DNA of 64,000 nucleotides from Deroplatys truncata (taxonomy: Eukaryota; Arthropoda; Insecta; Mantodea; Mantidae): contig CM060980.1 in NCBI GenBank assembly GCA_030765065.1, positions 66,588,364 to 66,652,363 of the forward strand. Reading direction: 5' to 3'. Below, in pieces: positions 34,196 to 46,510 of the stretch. The notes under the pieces are model-generated. The model worked only from the letters and a program-made list of their open reading frames with translations, was not told the origin of the DNA and made no database searches. Position numbers and translations under genes: made by a program. Position 1 is the first letter of the stretch. The number at the start of each line of letters is the position of its first letter.

Positions 34196-34690
34196 CGCTA
34201 CTACGGCCAACTAGATCTATTGTGGCTACACCCCCCGGGAGATAGGGATGAAGTGAAGGAACCCCAGGAGGTCGGAGGTCCGCAGGCAGACGGGATCATA
34301 GATACGCACGGAAGTCCCTATCATTTTCAATATGAAACGCCCGCTCTCGCCAGTAGAGGTGAGGAGTCCCGCGAGTGGGAGACAAAGCGGCCCTTGCAGA
34401 CAGGCTAACGCCCCCTGTCGTTGACGGGGAGAAATCTTTCCAAAGTGCAGCAACCATGCTGTCTGTCCATCACCAGACCCCTATGTAACCCGAAGACACT
34501 GCCTGAAATATGAAATGACAGGAAAGGAGGATAAGGAGAAATCGTGGTAGAATACACTACCCCGGCATTCGCCTAGGCGACTAGAGGAAAACGACGAAAG
34601 ACCCCCATGGTCAGAGTGGGAGGCCACCGGGAATCGAACTGGGACTTCTGAATGCGGGGCACAGGCGTTATCGTCTGATCCATCCCGCCG
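34196..34690 (-). repeat. Long SINE-like repeat, family B head
   Basis: The head half (34560-34690) has the family B body GGCGACTAGAGGAAAACGACG and a B-box-like block. The distal half (ACACGGAAGTCCC, GATGAAGTGAAGGAACC, CTACACCCCCC) matches 45880-46020 and partly 19180-19290. ORFs across it have no protein-family motif. Confidence 0.65.
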
Positions 34691-35683
34691 GTAAATTCAT
34701 GTGTATAAGCAAAAATTTCTTTTTCATCAAATCTATAGTAGTAAAGTTCTGTCTTTCAGGAACAATTTTATGGGCAGGTTTTCATTCATAGAAGTCGGTA
34801 TATTTTCGCAAGTAGCTTTCTGAATATAATAATTTTCAGTTACTCTCTGTACAATTATGAAGTCTAATATTCATTACAGAATATGTCACATATTTATTGG
34901 AAAATCCTGGGGAATCATACTGTCCATTCCCACATAAACAGTATTTGAATCATGCAAAATTATTATATTTTTCTTTTAAACAGCCTTTATGTACGAAGGG
35001 AACACAAATTTTAACAATTCTATAAAAATATGATTCAGAAAAAAATAATATGTAGTTTTATTGCTTTCGAGAATGCCAAGAAACAATTAATTGCTATTCG
35101 CAAAGATGCCTTAAACTACCCCACACTACTTTTCACAGTTCCACTTTTACAGCATCACTCATAAATGTGTCCATTCACTGAGTGAGTTTTGCCTTTATGC
35201 CCCTCGTGCGTTAGATTTCCTTCGTGACAGGCCCACCATATGCGTGACAAATACTGAATAGCGCAAGGAGAGCGTTTACACCACAAACACAAAATAATGT
35301 TTTCTGGATATACTACCATCGTCTTCTCCATCTTCACTGCATTCCCTCAAATATTCATTCGGTTTATAATCATCATTTACAGCAAGATTTGCCTTCCTCA
35401 TCAGTCAAACTTTGGATCACATTAACCCGTTTATAGGACTAAAGGCTTCAGTTCCCAACTCGCAGTGATTTCAGCACCAACCTGCAACTCCACGTAAAAA
35501 CTTAGAAACTAGTGTAGATTTAGTTTCTTGCTGAGAATTGCTTACTGAATTATCGACTAGCAGTAGTATTTGCTTTTTTTAAGAAGATTTTAATTTCTTT
35601 TTGGGGTGTTTTTCTTCCAGTCCTCCTAAAAGTTTCAAAGGAACCACATTATCTTTCAGTCTAAGGTTTTTAACTTTTGTTCT

Positions 35684-35724
<41 letters not shown>

Positions 35725-36047
35725 ATCCGATTTCTTTGAAATGAATTCCACATACTTTGGCATTTTTGGTTGATAAAGTTTTTGTGTTTCATAGCAGCAA
35801 CCCATTTGTTGTACACATGTCGATTCTTATCCCTCAGGGAATGAGTAATAACCAACATTTCTGTTTACGCCGGAATTATTTGCATAAGTATAAGCACTGC
35901 ACAATGCATTCTTGGCCTTACACTCACAGAACAATAGGAAAGGAAAACTATGCTATAATCACCAAATAACAATAGGAATTAAATACAACGCAAGGCTAAC
36001 TAATGCCAGAGCAATGAGTAGCGTGGCACGATCTTAGCTTTATGACC
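34691..36047. other. Unassigned AT-rich sequence with an (ATT)n run
   Basis: An (ATT)n microsatellite occupies 35684-35723. No gene was recognised. Confidence 0.4.
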
Positions 36048-36089
36048 ATGTTTAATGGTCAGCGTCTTCGCGAGATGACCATTAAACAT
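36048..36089. other. Perfect 14-bp stem hairpin
   Basis: ATGTTTAATGGTCA (36048-36061) is followed after 14 bases by its exact reverse complement (36076-36089). Flanking sequence shows no element or gene. It may be a tiny foldback remnant or structured transcript element. Confidence 0.6.
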
Positions 36090-37842
36090 AAAAGTGCTTC
36101 TAATGTTTGTCTCAACCTTAAAATACAGTATGGAGGTAAATGGGATTTATCTGTCTCTATCTAACGCATACATGTAGTCATTAGCTTCGTCCTTTTCTAC
36201 TCTCGCGTTGTTGCCAAGTTGCTAATAACATGGTGTAAATATTCAGTTCTTATGAATTTCAGCTTTGAGTACATTACCTTATGCAGAATATTTTTCTCTA
36301 TCAGATTAAGGCATTTTTAGAACCTGTATTGATTTCTGTGGGCCCAAATTTCTAAGAAAAACGAGCGTTTTAGTAAAAGTCCGATATTTCCTGTTTCTAT
36401 GCTTATCACGCAGTAACTAATAAACTAAAGGGTAGAATGTAACAATATATTTTTTTAGCTAAAGTAAACTTGAGTACTGATACCTCCCAGTTTGAGTTCT
36501 CTTATCTTTAATAACATGAGCGTTATAATGTTTTAATTTAAACATTTTTTGAAAATGCTATATCTATGTTGTAGAAAAGTCAGCCAGCCAGAAACTTCTT
36601 TTGTTATTGGGTTTACAACGGGGACCAAGTGAGAAAAAATGTTAAGGAGGGTTGGGAACATTATTTATTTAAAATGTTACGTAATACTTATAGTTATGGG
36701 GAGAGAAGCTAGGAAATGTTGGTAAACTAAGAAGATACTCAAACTAATAATGTTGGATTATTCAAATAAAATGGGTTTTAGTAAGCCAGTAAAAGAAACA
36801 GCTAAGACTGCCGTGTGCCCAGAAACGGTAGTGTGTGTAGGATAAAAAAAGGAATGAAAGGACTTCTAAGGACGCCATGGGTATAAGCAGAAAGTGTGTG
36901 GAAAACAAAGCCACGCTAGATATGATGGAAAAAAGCAAAGCGATTGTGGCTCATCGTTTATTTTTTTTCTTTGAAAACATTCCACCCATGATGAATGCAA
37001 TTTTGTCAAGGGTAAAAAGTGATGATACCATACCAACTTAACGCTTTTACAATTTTGTATCTCTATATTTCTTCGATAGTACTCTTTTTATGCCTGTAAA
37101 ATCGTATTTCAAAGTGCCTAAAAATGCAAAGAGGAAAGATAAAATGCAGCTGAAAATTAAATGTGCCTTACACAGCAGTGCAGATACCAGTATTTAGAGA
37201 TGTATCATTAGAAGATGACTAATTGGTAGACCGATAGCAGCTGGGCAGCAAATATTGCGAGCATACGTACAGTACATGTGGCAACAATGCGCGCCATTTA
37301 CACTGTACTGCCTTTTAAGCTTGAGATGCGATATAGAATGAAAACGAGTGGTCGTAGAACGACGCACTTTTCAACAATGTGCTCATAATTGTTTATGTTT
37401 TATTGTTAGAAGTCTTAAAATGTCTCGTTTGGTCCTACTTTAAACCTACTGTATTCCCTTCAAAGAAAAGTGCAAATGTATAATATAAGTTTATCCCGAT
37501 AAACAGGAAGAAGATAGAAGAATAAACTTTTGTAAGAATATCTTTTGAAGGGTGAACAGATAAAGTAATGCGAATTTAGCAATTTTTTCTCTTGTTGTTG
37601 GAAACTCCTCTCTTTAATTGAATCGGTAACATTTTGAAACAAAACGAAGTTCAAATTTAGTGTCTAAGAGGAAAGAGTAAAGAGAAAAACCAAGACAGAT
37701 TCAGATAGCAATAAAGAATGGGCACACTAAAAGCAAATGAGCTTAGTCATCATGGTAAACTTGCAAACGTTCAGATTTGCGACAGTCCTCGTGATTTAAA
37801 TTTCTGGAATTTATCGATCGGAAAGATAAAATCTTCAGATAG
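36090..37842. other. Unassigned AT-rich sequence
   Basis: No gene, repeat family or terminal repeats were seen. It would be upstream or intronic if the exon at 37843 is real. Confidence 0.35.
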
Positions 37843-38033
37843 TGTGACGAACATTCCCTACCAGCTTGGAAGGCAATGGTTGAGGGCGACGGAGTGAAAA
37901 AACCACAAATACGTGCCATTGTTCTCCATCCAGATGCATATCAGCAGGGCACGCTCTCCAAACACTTGGTGGAAATTGATTTCTGTAATTTGCAGGAAGG
38001 GGATGTTTATTACAGTAATGCTAGAGTACAAAG
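37843..38033 (+). CDS. Candidate internal exon of an unrecognised protein
   Basis: The frame is open between an acceptor-like TTCAGATAG (ending 37842) and a perfect donor AAAGGTAAGT (exon end 38033). The 63-codon peptide reads CDEHSLPAWKAMVEG near its start, then PQIRAIVLHPDAYQQGTLSK, then LVEIDFCNLQEGDVYYSNAR. Composition is that of an ordinary globular protein, unlike the biased translations of neighbouring repeats. It is also slightly GC-richer than its surroundings. A stop codon lies in frame immediately upstream of the acceptor. An ATG at 37876 could alternatively be a start. Phase at the donor is 2. No neighbouring exons were recognised within several kilobases, so it could be an exon of a long-intron host gene or a stray retained fragment. 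Confidence 0.45.
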
Positions 38034-39220
38034 GTAAGTATGAAGCAAAGGTGCAAGGTGGTTTTGGCTCGGAACGTGACCCCATTACTCAGCAGATAGC
38101 ATCGCATACCTCAAGCTTCCCTCCTATAACTCTTACGTGCTTTGTGTTGAATTTCCTTTCCTCATTTCTGCATAAGTTAGCAGTGATAATATTTCACTAG
38201 AAACACTAAGTATTTCCCATTTGTAATTGTTCATTTTAAACGGAGTTCAGTGGTCACATTGTGTTCAGTATATAATTCATGTCTGGACTAAAACTTCATC
38301 ACGATAAACTCTGCATTTTATTAGTAAACACTGAGTGTGATATTCGTGATATTTTTAAGGGTAACCAGGTCTTAGAACTTATTACTGTATTTTTCGTTTA
38401 CACTTTATACCTAAGATATTATTTCTAAGGAAACGAAGAAAAATGTAACTTAAATACTTCATAAGAAACACCCAAGATTTCTGCATTACTAAAAGGTTCT
38501 TCTTTGTGGCAGAGATTGAATAGCTGGATTATGTCCGTAATATATTTCTGAAGTTTATTTAAAAAGTATATTAGAAAATCGTCCACCAGATTACTTCTAA
38601 TTTATGAACACATATTTTTCCATTCACATAATAAAGAATAGGAGCAATACCATCTGTAAACCTTTTCAGTCGAGTGTCGCATTATAACTGAGCTCCCGGA
38701 TTCATGGCTGGGGTTAGGGAATGTTTTTTAATTAGAATCATTCCCTCCCCTCCACAAAATCTGGAAGTATGAATTTGGGAGTAAATGAGTCAAGAGTTTA
38801 GTTGTTTCTAAAGTTAAGCCACCCCTATATTACCTCAAAAGTTAAAGAGGACGATCTAGTTATGAAGTGAAAAGATTGTATTAATATAAAATTAAACACA
38901 CCTTTAAATACTTTCCCATATACTGATCATCAAGAAACAGAAGATAATCCACAAAAACAGTGTATAGATTATGTGCAAAATATTATGCATTATAATTTAG
39001 CTACGCCTACAAATAAAACAAAGATAAGAAAAGGGAAGAAACCCGTTAGATCGAAGATACTAAGAAATAAGCAAATATTGAAATAAGTATCCCACTTGAA
39101 TTCTCTAGGATATAACATTAATTTTAAATTTGGCAAAGAAATAGAGATAAAATACTGATTTCATACCATTTGTGGAAAATTAGAAGAGCATTACGAGGAA
39201 GTAAAGAAACACAAATTAAA
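38034..39220. other. Unassigned AT-rich sequence
   Basis: Nothing recognised. It would be intron downstream of the candidate exon. Confidence 0.35.
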
Positions 39221-39224
39221 TTCT

Positions 39225-39520
39225 AAAAGATTATAGCTGTTCCTAATGTGTCATATGGCTCTGAATCGTGGACAATAACAAAACGAGATAAATCACGTAC
39301 ACAGTCTGCGGAATTGAAATGTGTGAGATATGTAAGAGAGCGCACTAAAGCTGATAAAATAAGAAATGAATCAATAAGATCAGAATGATGAAAATAAAGC
39401 AAACTGGAAAATATCACGCCAACAGAATGGTAGGTGATACGTTACCAAAAAGATAATGAATTACCAATCAACAGGGAAAGAAACCCAGGTAGACCAAGAG
39501 GTGGTTTGATATTAGAGATC
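39225..39520 (+). pseudogene. LINE ORF2 C-terminal fragment
   Basis: Translation gives VSYGSESWTITKRDKSR, then AELKCVRYVRERTKADKIRN, and after stops and a shift HANRMVGDTLPKR and TKRWFDIRD. The order YGSExWT, AExxxLR, RNE, then a Gly/Arg/Trp-rich tail is typical of the region just after the reverse transcriptase domain in many LINEs. In-frame TGA codons near 39387 and later stops make it a dead fragment. The rest of the element is absent. Confidence 0.65.
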
Positions 39521-39889
39521 GGGACAGTTGATATCTAATATATCCTTGAAGGGAAAGAAGAACAGAAGCTAAAGAGGGTCATACAGATGAAACAATAAAA
39601 GAATAAAGAAGACATGGAAGTGATGAGAATAAATTTTACAAGAAGCAGTCTTCGAATAAAGGAAGCAACAAAATCTAAATAAGTACAATAAAATTAAACA
39701 TAATGGATTTCGTAGTAACAACAATCATTATGCTCTAAACCGATAACAGAAACTATAGTAAACACTTAATCAATTATTAATAGTTCCTGCTGAGAATGGA
39801 CACTGACGTTCTGATATAATTTCTGTTATCTATATCCCGTCTCAATATTACAATTTCTGATGCTTGTGTTTATTCTTTCAGGGTTTATG

Positions 39890-40570
39890 TTGTTATCCAA
39901 ATTTCACAGTCATAAAATAAAGTTGGGTACCTAGTCATAGTTTTGTAGAATTTATTACTGTTTCTTTCTTATTAGTGTTCTTCCATATATGTAGGAATTT
40001 ACGGTGTTTCTTTCCTGTATCAACGGAATTTGGCAACCTAGACAGATAAACTTAGACACATTTTCGGAAATAACATTAGAAATAATTGTTGCCCCTAGAG
40101 GGTATAGCTCCTTAAATTCCAAAACCTTTCTTTCTTTATGGATACTGTTAGATTAGACACGTGTTTTTAATCGCTCGTACCGCTCTTTTCTTCTTCCAAC
40201 GTTGTGATTTGTCCGTGGCTGGACTCTACGCCGACACTTTGCTAATGCAGTAAGAACTTCTTGGACGTCAGGCAACCCGAATAGCATCGGGGTGAAGTAT
40301 TTACAGACAGCGTCCCTGTGTTGTTTCTTCTCATAGCCTCGTCAACGTACGCAGGCGATAGAGGTTCCATTGTATCAATCTTTGTGGTACTTTTTGTTAT
40401 CCTTTTTAATTCTCAAACACACATTTATTCTTACACTTCCCATATACATCCTATTGTGTCCTCTAAAACATTTTGTATTTATTTTGTAAGCGTTATGTGC
40501 CAAAGTTTTCCTGCACTGACTGTATCAAATGCTTTTTCTAGGTCTGCTAATACCATATACAGAAAATCTG
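39890..40570 (-). pseudogene. LINE reverse transcriptase remnant, internally deleted
   Basis: Minus-strand translation at 40501-40570 gives MVLADLEKAFDTVSAGKLWH, the DLEKAFD palm motif of LINE reverse transcriptases. About 510 bp downstream (39990-39895), another frame gives NKFYKTMTRYPTLFYDCEIW and EIVILRRDID. That is the post-palm block also seen in the plus-strand fragment at 39225. The YADD region is missing between them. An open stretch at 40155-40313 (PDVQEVLTALAKCRRRVQ...) is unassigned. The two LINE fragments face each other, so they are separate insertions. Confidence 0.65.
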
Positions 40571-40700
40571 TATTCTCTATTTTCCTGTTATTTGAGATTT
40601 GAAAAGAAATATAAATATGTATAAAATACTGTCCATAGGAGAATCTGTCTAAATCCATTCTGCACTTCCAACAGCACTCTAATTTGATACATAAGAACAA

Positions 40701-42244
40701 TGACTGCTATTTTGCATTCCTCAGATATATGTCCGTGGGTTCAGCATGTGTGCAAAAATCGATAAATTAATTTTGAATGGTTGATGGTATATTTTTAAAC
40801 AATTTTTTTTCGATACCACCAGAATCTGGATGATAACTGATTTTAAGCCTGTTTGAGGCATCTGTAAGTTTTTCATTTTTATCAAGTCTCCTCTACCTTC
40901 TTCTGTCTGCATTTCTTTGGTTCCTAATTTAGAGGATAACAACTAAACCAATCCTATTCTAAGATAATACTTGTATTATCTTTCTTGTTTTTATTTTAGT
41001 TGCTTAAATATCAGCTTGATTTTAAGCAGTAATAATTATAAATTTGCTTAACTTAATCATTAATTTTAGTTTAACATGTATATACCCTGTACTTTAAAAT
41101 GTGACGTCATTGTGTTACTATTCTTGTAACATCTTTGCGGCAGTGCCATCAGAAAGTAAAGTTTTTTTTCTTTTTTTTTTTCTTTTTTCTTAGTTTTATA
41201 CATTAGAAAGTCAAATTTCCGAAGTTTCTTGAATGTATACTTTCCATTTTAGTGTGATAAAATGACTGTTTTGAAAGAGGCATAATACATAGCATACTTA
41301 AACAATTAAGGCATTAGTCGTTAGACAAAGACTGAATATAGCTTCAGAAAGTTATAAAAGTTTCATCTATAAAATAAAGACCAATATGAACAAAAATAAG
41401 TAAGTATATCTTCTATTTTCCTAAAAAAGAAAACTGAAAATTTATGTAAAAAGAGATATAAAATATAGTTTACTACCTAAAAAATAAGGTTGTTGGTTTT
41501 TAATCCTAATACACCGACGTTTATTTATTACCTCAGTTTTATAACACGATTTAGTTACTGGAACATCATAACATTCCCTATTTCAAAGCTCAATGAACGA
41601 AAAAGATTTTCTGCTCGGAATCCAAATGCATATATTAACTGAATGAAGTCATACGGTTTCAATAACATTTAAAAGCAAAACATTCAGCATCATATTGCAA
41701 TAAAATATTCAGTTTCAAAATATCATATCCTTTTAAGCCAAATATGAATGATTTTTTTTTTATTGCATGCGTTTGAAATGAAAGGGACCTTGCGAGCAAG
41801 CCAAATGGCGCGGCCCATTAATTATAAAGCTCATCACTAGAGCGCACTGCGGATGTAGAGACCGAAATGGGGCAATGGGTAAAAATATTAATTGAACCGA
41901 TGACGTCATCAGCCGCATTCGTAGGCCAGTACCATTTCCACCTGGTGTTCCCGTACAAATACAGAAAAGCAAACTTGTTCAGTTGTATGAAAAGGACACT
42001 TTCGTTTATCAGGATGTGAAACAAAACCGCTTGATTTCCTTTCAAGCTTTTAAAAATATTTTTTTTTAATTGAGTGTAATATGTATGTTCGTACAATCAC
42101 AAAACCATGCAGTAAATTAGAATTATCAAATTTACTTGGTAAAGAGTTGTTGCAGTTTATTTAAAGAATTTTCCAAGAGTTAATTATAAGCGTGATTTTA
42201 TTTTTGTGTATTCAATACGTGATGCATATTTAAATTTAACGCAA
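40701..42244. other. Unassigned sequence with two CRE-like palindromes
   Basis: TGACGTCA occurs at 41102-41109 and, as GATGACGTCATC, at 41899-41910, the latter inside a GC-richer block (41780-41960). No gene was recognised nearby, so a promoter role is unproven. Confidence 0.35.
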
Positions 42245-42590
42245 ATGGACAGAGCGAGGTGGCACCATGATAGGGCGTGCGACTCGGAGTCGGAAGGCCC
42301 AGGGTTCAAAACCCCAGACGTTCCAATCTGGCCGAAGGTTTTTCGCGGTTTTCTCGGTCGCTAGGCGAATGCTGGGTGGATAATTTAGTCTGCGAATTTT
42401 ACTTTCATCCCTACATTTAATTTTCTTCTTCTATCGCCATATAAGACATTGGGCTGCTCACCCATCCTGAATATGCTATGGTCCAGAGTTTGCTTACTCC
42501 TCGACAGGCTACTGACCCAAGGCATTGCCTTGTAAATTCTTGGGGGTGTACGTCCTACAAAGTGGAATTTAAACCGTTAAAGAAGAAGAT
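42245..42590 (+). repeat. tRNA-derived SINE, family B, near full length with (GAA)n tail
   Basis: A tRNA-like head (GCGAGGTGGCACCATGATAG with B box GGTTCAAAACC) is followed by TTTTTCGCGGTTTTCTCGG and GGCGAATGCTGGG. Further on come CTGCTCACCCATCCTG, CTCCTCGACAGGCTACTGAC and GGGGGTGTACGTCCTAC, and the copy ends in AAAGAAGAAGATAAGG. This is the clearest full copy in the window. Confidence 0.8.
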
Positions 42591-43289
42591 AAGGATGTAA
42601 CGGACTATCAAAAACATTTTATTAGTGTTCTTGCGAAAGATCTGGTTTTATTATAAATGCATTAAAATTGCCTAGGCAATACTTTGAGAAAGGTGCGTGG
42701 GGTTCCATGGCCTTCAACAAGGGTGTGTTTAGCTTTCAAAGTAGGTCGCCGCCTCATATTGCAGCTCATAATACACAAAGTGCATATCGTAAGCTTCTGC
42801 GATGATTTTTTTCTTTTTTTTTTGTGGGAAGGGGATTAAAATAAAAGATAAAAGGAAGAACAATGGAAAGGGGAAGGTACGACAAAGAAGAAATAAGTTA
42901 GCAGAAACAATAATTACAGGCTTGTGTGGTAGTTCGGAACTTATAAAAACGGATTTTCAAGGTAAGAAGATAGCGGCGGTTCGAAGAATAACTTGCAGGT
43001 AAGGCGAATACAGGAGACAGATTTGACCCAGGGCCTGTCCTCCCACCGCGGATTCAGAAGAGGATTGATTATGTGTGGGTGAAACTATTTTTACATATTT
43101 ATGCATTAATTGTGTGGCTGCGATTTTCCGCCATGAAGCGCACCGCTCAAGTTGTATTTGCGATGCTTTGGGAAATCTGCATCTTCGGGTACTTTTTAAC
43201 GTATTGTTGCAATCGTCGCCTGAAGGGCCACCACTTCTTCCTTGATAAACCTACGAATAGCTAATATAAGCGACTGCAGTTCAATCCCA
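42591..43289. other. Unassigned sequence
   Basis: A Lys-rich ORF at 42802-43002 and a hydrophobic ORF at 43073-43264 lack recognisable motifs and good context; I do not call them. Confidence 0.3.
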
Positions 43290-43612
43290 GGGACCCGCAT
43301 GTAGGATTTGTGGTGGACAAAGCGGCGTCTGGGCGGGTTTTCTCCGGGTTCTCCGGTTTCCCCCGCCATTCATTCCACCATCTGCTCCATCATCAGCTTT
43401 CCTTTCATCCATTTCGCCGTCATTTCGTTTCATCTACTTCCTTCATCCCATACCAGGCATCGGGCTGATCACCCATCCTGGACATTCTGTCTGCTCAATG
43501 AGAGAGTCTGCTCCTCGACGGGCCTCTGACCCCAGTCACCCGCTTGTAAGTCCTGGGGGTGTAAGTCCTACATCAGATGAGGTTAAACAGTCAATGAATG
43601 AATGAATGAATG
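43290..43612 (+). repeat. tRNA-derived SINE, family B variant with (GAAT)n tail
   Basis: It shares CTGATCACCCATCCTGG, TCTGCTCCTCGACGGGCCTC and TGGGGGTGTAAGTCCTACAT with 42245-42590. Its head is diverged (GTTCAATCCCAGGGACC), and it ends in a (GAAT)n run at 43590-43612. Confidence 0.7.
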
Positions 43613-44294
43613 CAGTTCTATGCAGAGATCCTGTTAAGTGAGTACCGGTGGAAGCGCTGCGGTTGAAGCTGTAATATGCCTAACTGTTGATATTCGTTGT
43701 CGTTGCCTGTTTACGGTGTAAACTGTTTCTTCCAGTGTTATGATCTTGAACGTGATGTGCACAGCTACGCTTGGATGTCCTCCAGCTGCTGGAGTAACTC
43801 AGGCGGTGCTATGGTAGAACGCGATGGTGGTGGTTGTGTGTGTTGCCGATGTTATAATTCAGTGTGCGTAAACTGGTTATCATCAACTGTGACTACGCAT
43901 TATTTTTCACACATTTACTTACTTCACACATTGTAGTTCGATAGTATGTTTTTTCACGAAAGCATAAAATTTACATTAAATAAATACTGCAAGATAGACT
44001 AAAATATCACAATTTTATAGTCAATTAAACGGGTGGTCATCACCTAACTACGCATTACCCTATGTGCACATCCTTACTTCATACACTGGCGTTCAAAAGA
44101 TTAATTCCATGCAATAACAACGGTATAAAGCCATTTTAAATAACTCACCTCCTTATATTGTATACAGCAAACACTGAAGTCTTACCTGAAACAAAAGATT
44201 ATATTACCTGATTAATATAATTGCTACTTAAGAAGGCAATGGATAGTAATTTCAATGGTAAGCTTGAAAATATATTATGTGATACATTCACGTG
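43613..44294. other. Unassigned sequence
   Basis: A Cys-rich 79-codon ORF at 43697-43936 has no ordered Cys pattern I recognise. Nothing else was found. Confidence 0.3.
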
Positions 44295-45166
44295 ATTTTC
44301 TCTACCCTCTATCTTTATCAGTGGGTATGCAAACTATTCTTACTATAGCTTATTTTATCTAATTACTACATTTTAATCCAAATAACCTTTGCAGAAATAG
44401 CTAATTATACATGGCATTACAGATACAAAGAACACAGGGATAACCGTATGTTTAAGAACTGGACGTTAATGCTGGCCTTAAAATTCCATATTGTTTCCAT
44501 GCAAACGCGAGAAGCAACTGAATGTTGAAAAGACTTTAACAGAATGACCAATGAACAATTCGAACCATTAATAACAAATATCTCAGAAATGATTTATGCC
44601 ACAAAAAAGGTTATTTTAAATAAATTGTGTGTTTTAAAGAGATATACATTTTTTGTGTAGTTCGTTTTCTTCTATTGCTTAACAGTTACCAGTTATACAA
44701 GATTATACATAATTCCTTCTGAATGAAGAAGACTTCACAGGCCATTCCCAGAAAATTCAAGATATACATTTTATATATCATCTAAATATGAGATCTTTAA
44801 TATATGGTATTTTAATCAAAACGGTTAGAGCCACTTTTTAGAAAATAAAAATTTTCGACAAATGTTCCATGTAAAGGGTAGTTGGGGTGAGGGGGTTGTC
44901 TTGGAAATCTCCGTGTTGCATCTTTGAAAGATACTGCACTTAAATACCAAGTTTGGCACTTATCCGAGTTTTGGTTTTTAAATTATGCTATTTACTGGCA
45001 CACACACACACACACGCACACACACACACACACTCACACAGACACGAAACTTTTTCTAAAAATTATCTTTTTGTATTTAGGAGGCCTCAAAAGAAACTTT
45101 TCCGGTAAAATCTCGAATTTTTGGGTGGAATGCAATACCTACTTACTGTCACCATAGTAAAAATCC
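44295..45166 (-). repeat. R1 interspersed repeat, copy 9, near full length
   Basis: A minus-strand copy from TTTTCTCTACCC (44296) to GGGTGGAATGCAATACC (45117) with a (CA)n microsatellite at 44999-45041. Nearly all R1 blocks are present, making it a good template for a consensus together with copies 3 and 11. Confidence 0.75.
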
Positions 45167-45214
45167 AGTTTCAGTAAAATCTAAGCCAAAATATCTACTC
45201 TTAAAGTATATAAC

Positions 45215-45352
45215 CATTAATTTCTCTACTACTTACCTATAGTAGAGGAGTATTACATTCCACCCAAGAGTCATATATAGAGAATCCATAGGAAATACAT
45301 GTTTAGGTCCCCAGAATAAGAGTTAGAAAAAGGAGCATGAGTCTCCTGTGTG

Positions 45353-45383
<31 letters not shown>

Positions 45384-45850
45384 TTGTGTGTGTGAGTGTG
45401 TGTGTGTGTATACAGCAAAACACAAAATCAAGATGTGGAATAGATACCGTACTTGTTATTTAAGTTCATCATCTTCCAAGGATACGACACGAAGAATTCC
45501 AAGAAAATGCCCCACCACAAGCTTCCTTTATACGTAAAATGTTTCGTTATTTTTTAATTTTTAAAAATGGATCTAACGATTTTTACTAAAAGACTACATG
45601 TTTAGAATATTTGCAGGACAAGAAAACGTAAACCTTTAATTTCCTTTCAGTACGTGTGAAGTCCGCTTTGTTTTGAATGGATTTTGAATAATTCAGTGTT
45701 ACTGGTAAGCCGTAAGAGAAGACAAAACATTGTCACAAAAAATATAGATGTTGTTAAAGTACACAATTTATGTTCATTAACCATTTCCGTGATACTCCTT
45801 GCTATTCCTTTCAATTTTTAAATACTTCTTCCTTTTTTAAGTGGTAGAGG
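45215..45850 (+). repeat. R1 interspersed repeat, copy 10, interrupted by a SINE
   Basis: Plus-strand blocks run from TTTCTCTACTACTTACC through a (TG)n microsatellite (45343-45411), CATCTTCCAAGGATACGACACG and ATGGATCTAACGATTTTTAC. They continue past the SINE at 46411-46510 (GCGACCCGCTTTTTAAG, TTGTATCTACAACGAAG). Confidence 0.7.
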
Positions 45851-45869
45851 CAGAGGCGATACCTTGCGG

Positions 45870-46352
45870 GCTGCGATCTGCGCAAATCTATTGCGGCTAC
45901 TACCCCCCAGGAGAAGAGATGAGGTGAAGGAACCAAGGGAGTCTACAGCCCTTAGGAAAACTGGTCACAGGGACACGCAGAAGTCCCTAATATTTCCAAG
46001 CTCATAGACCCGTCGCCGAGAGAGGGCGAAGAACGATCAACCAATCAAGCAGCCTTCTTAGTGTTCACGGAGAACACTTTTTTTCCATTGAGCATGCATC
46101 CGCGCCATCTGTCCCTCCATGCACTGCCATACGCCACGAAACCTAGAAGCACACCTGAAAGATGAGAAGGAAACGGAATGAAAGGGAGTTATGGAAAGCA
46201 AATCGGTGTAGAGCATTCCCCAGCATTCGCCTGCCGACCCCGGTGAAACCACGCAAACACATGGGTCAGAGTAGACGGTCGCCATAGATCGAACCCAGGA
46301 CCTCCAGAATGCGAGTCGCACACGTTACCGCGGTGCCAGTTCGCCGTTTTCA
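45870..46352 (-). repeat. Long SINE-like repeat inserted in R1 copy 10
   Basis: It has the same two-part layout as 34196-34690: a distal block (CTATTGCGGCTACTACCCCCC, GGACACGCAGAAGTCCCTAA) and a family B-type head (ATAGATCGAACCCAGGACC, GAATGCGAGTCGCACACG). The reading frames inside are not protein-like. Confidence 0.65.
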
Positions 46353-46373
46353 GGTGGTAAGTTCACTATAGGT

Positions 46374-46410
46374 GTTTTTCTCGTGATCATGCAAAGACCA
46401 CGAGAAAAAC
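46374..46410. other. Perfect 12-bp stem hairpin
   Basis: GTTTTTCTCGTG (46374-46385) is followed after 13 bases by its exact reverse complement (46399-46410), right beside the SINE head. Confidence 0.6.
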
Positions 46411-46510
46411 ATGCACATTTTAAATTCATTACATAGCGACCCGCTTTTTAAGATTTGACTGTCGCTTCAGCCTATTGTATCTACAACGAAGTAGTGGGTA
46501 CAGAAAGTAA

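Noticed and set aside
41899..41910. CRE palindrome as a gene promoter
   Set aside because: No transcribed gene is identifiable beside it. An 8-bp palindrome alone is weak evidence.
46058..46321. 87-codon ORF in the SINE-like repeat
   Set aside because: The related copies at 34196-34690 and 19090-19345 do not keep the frame.
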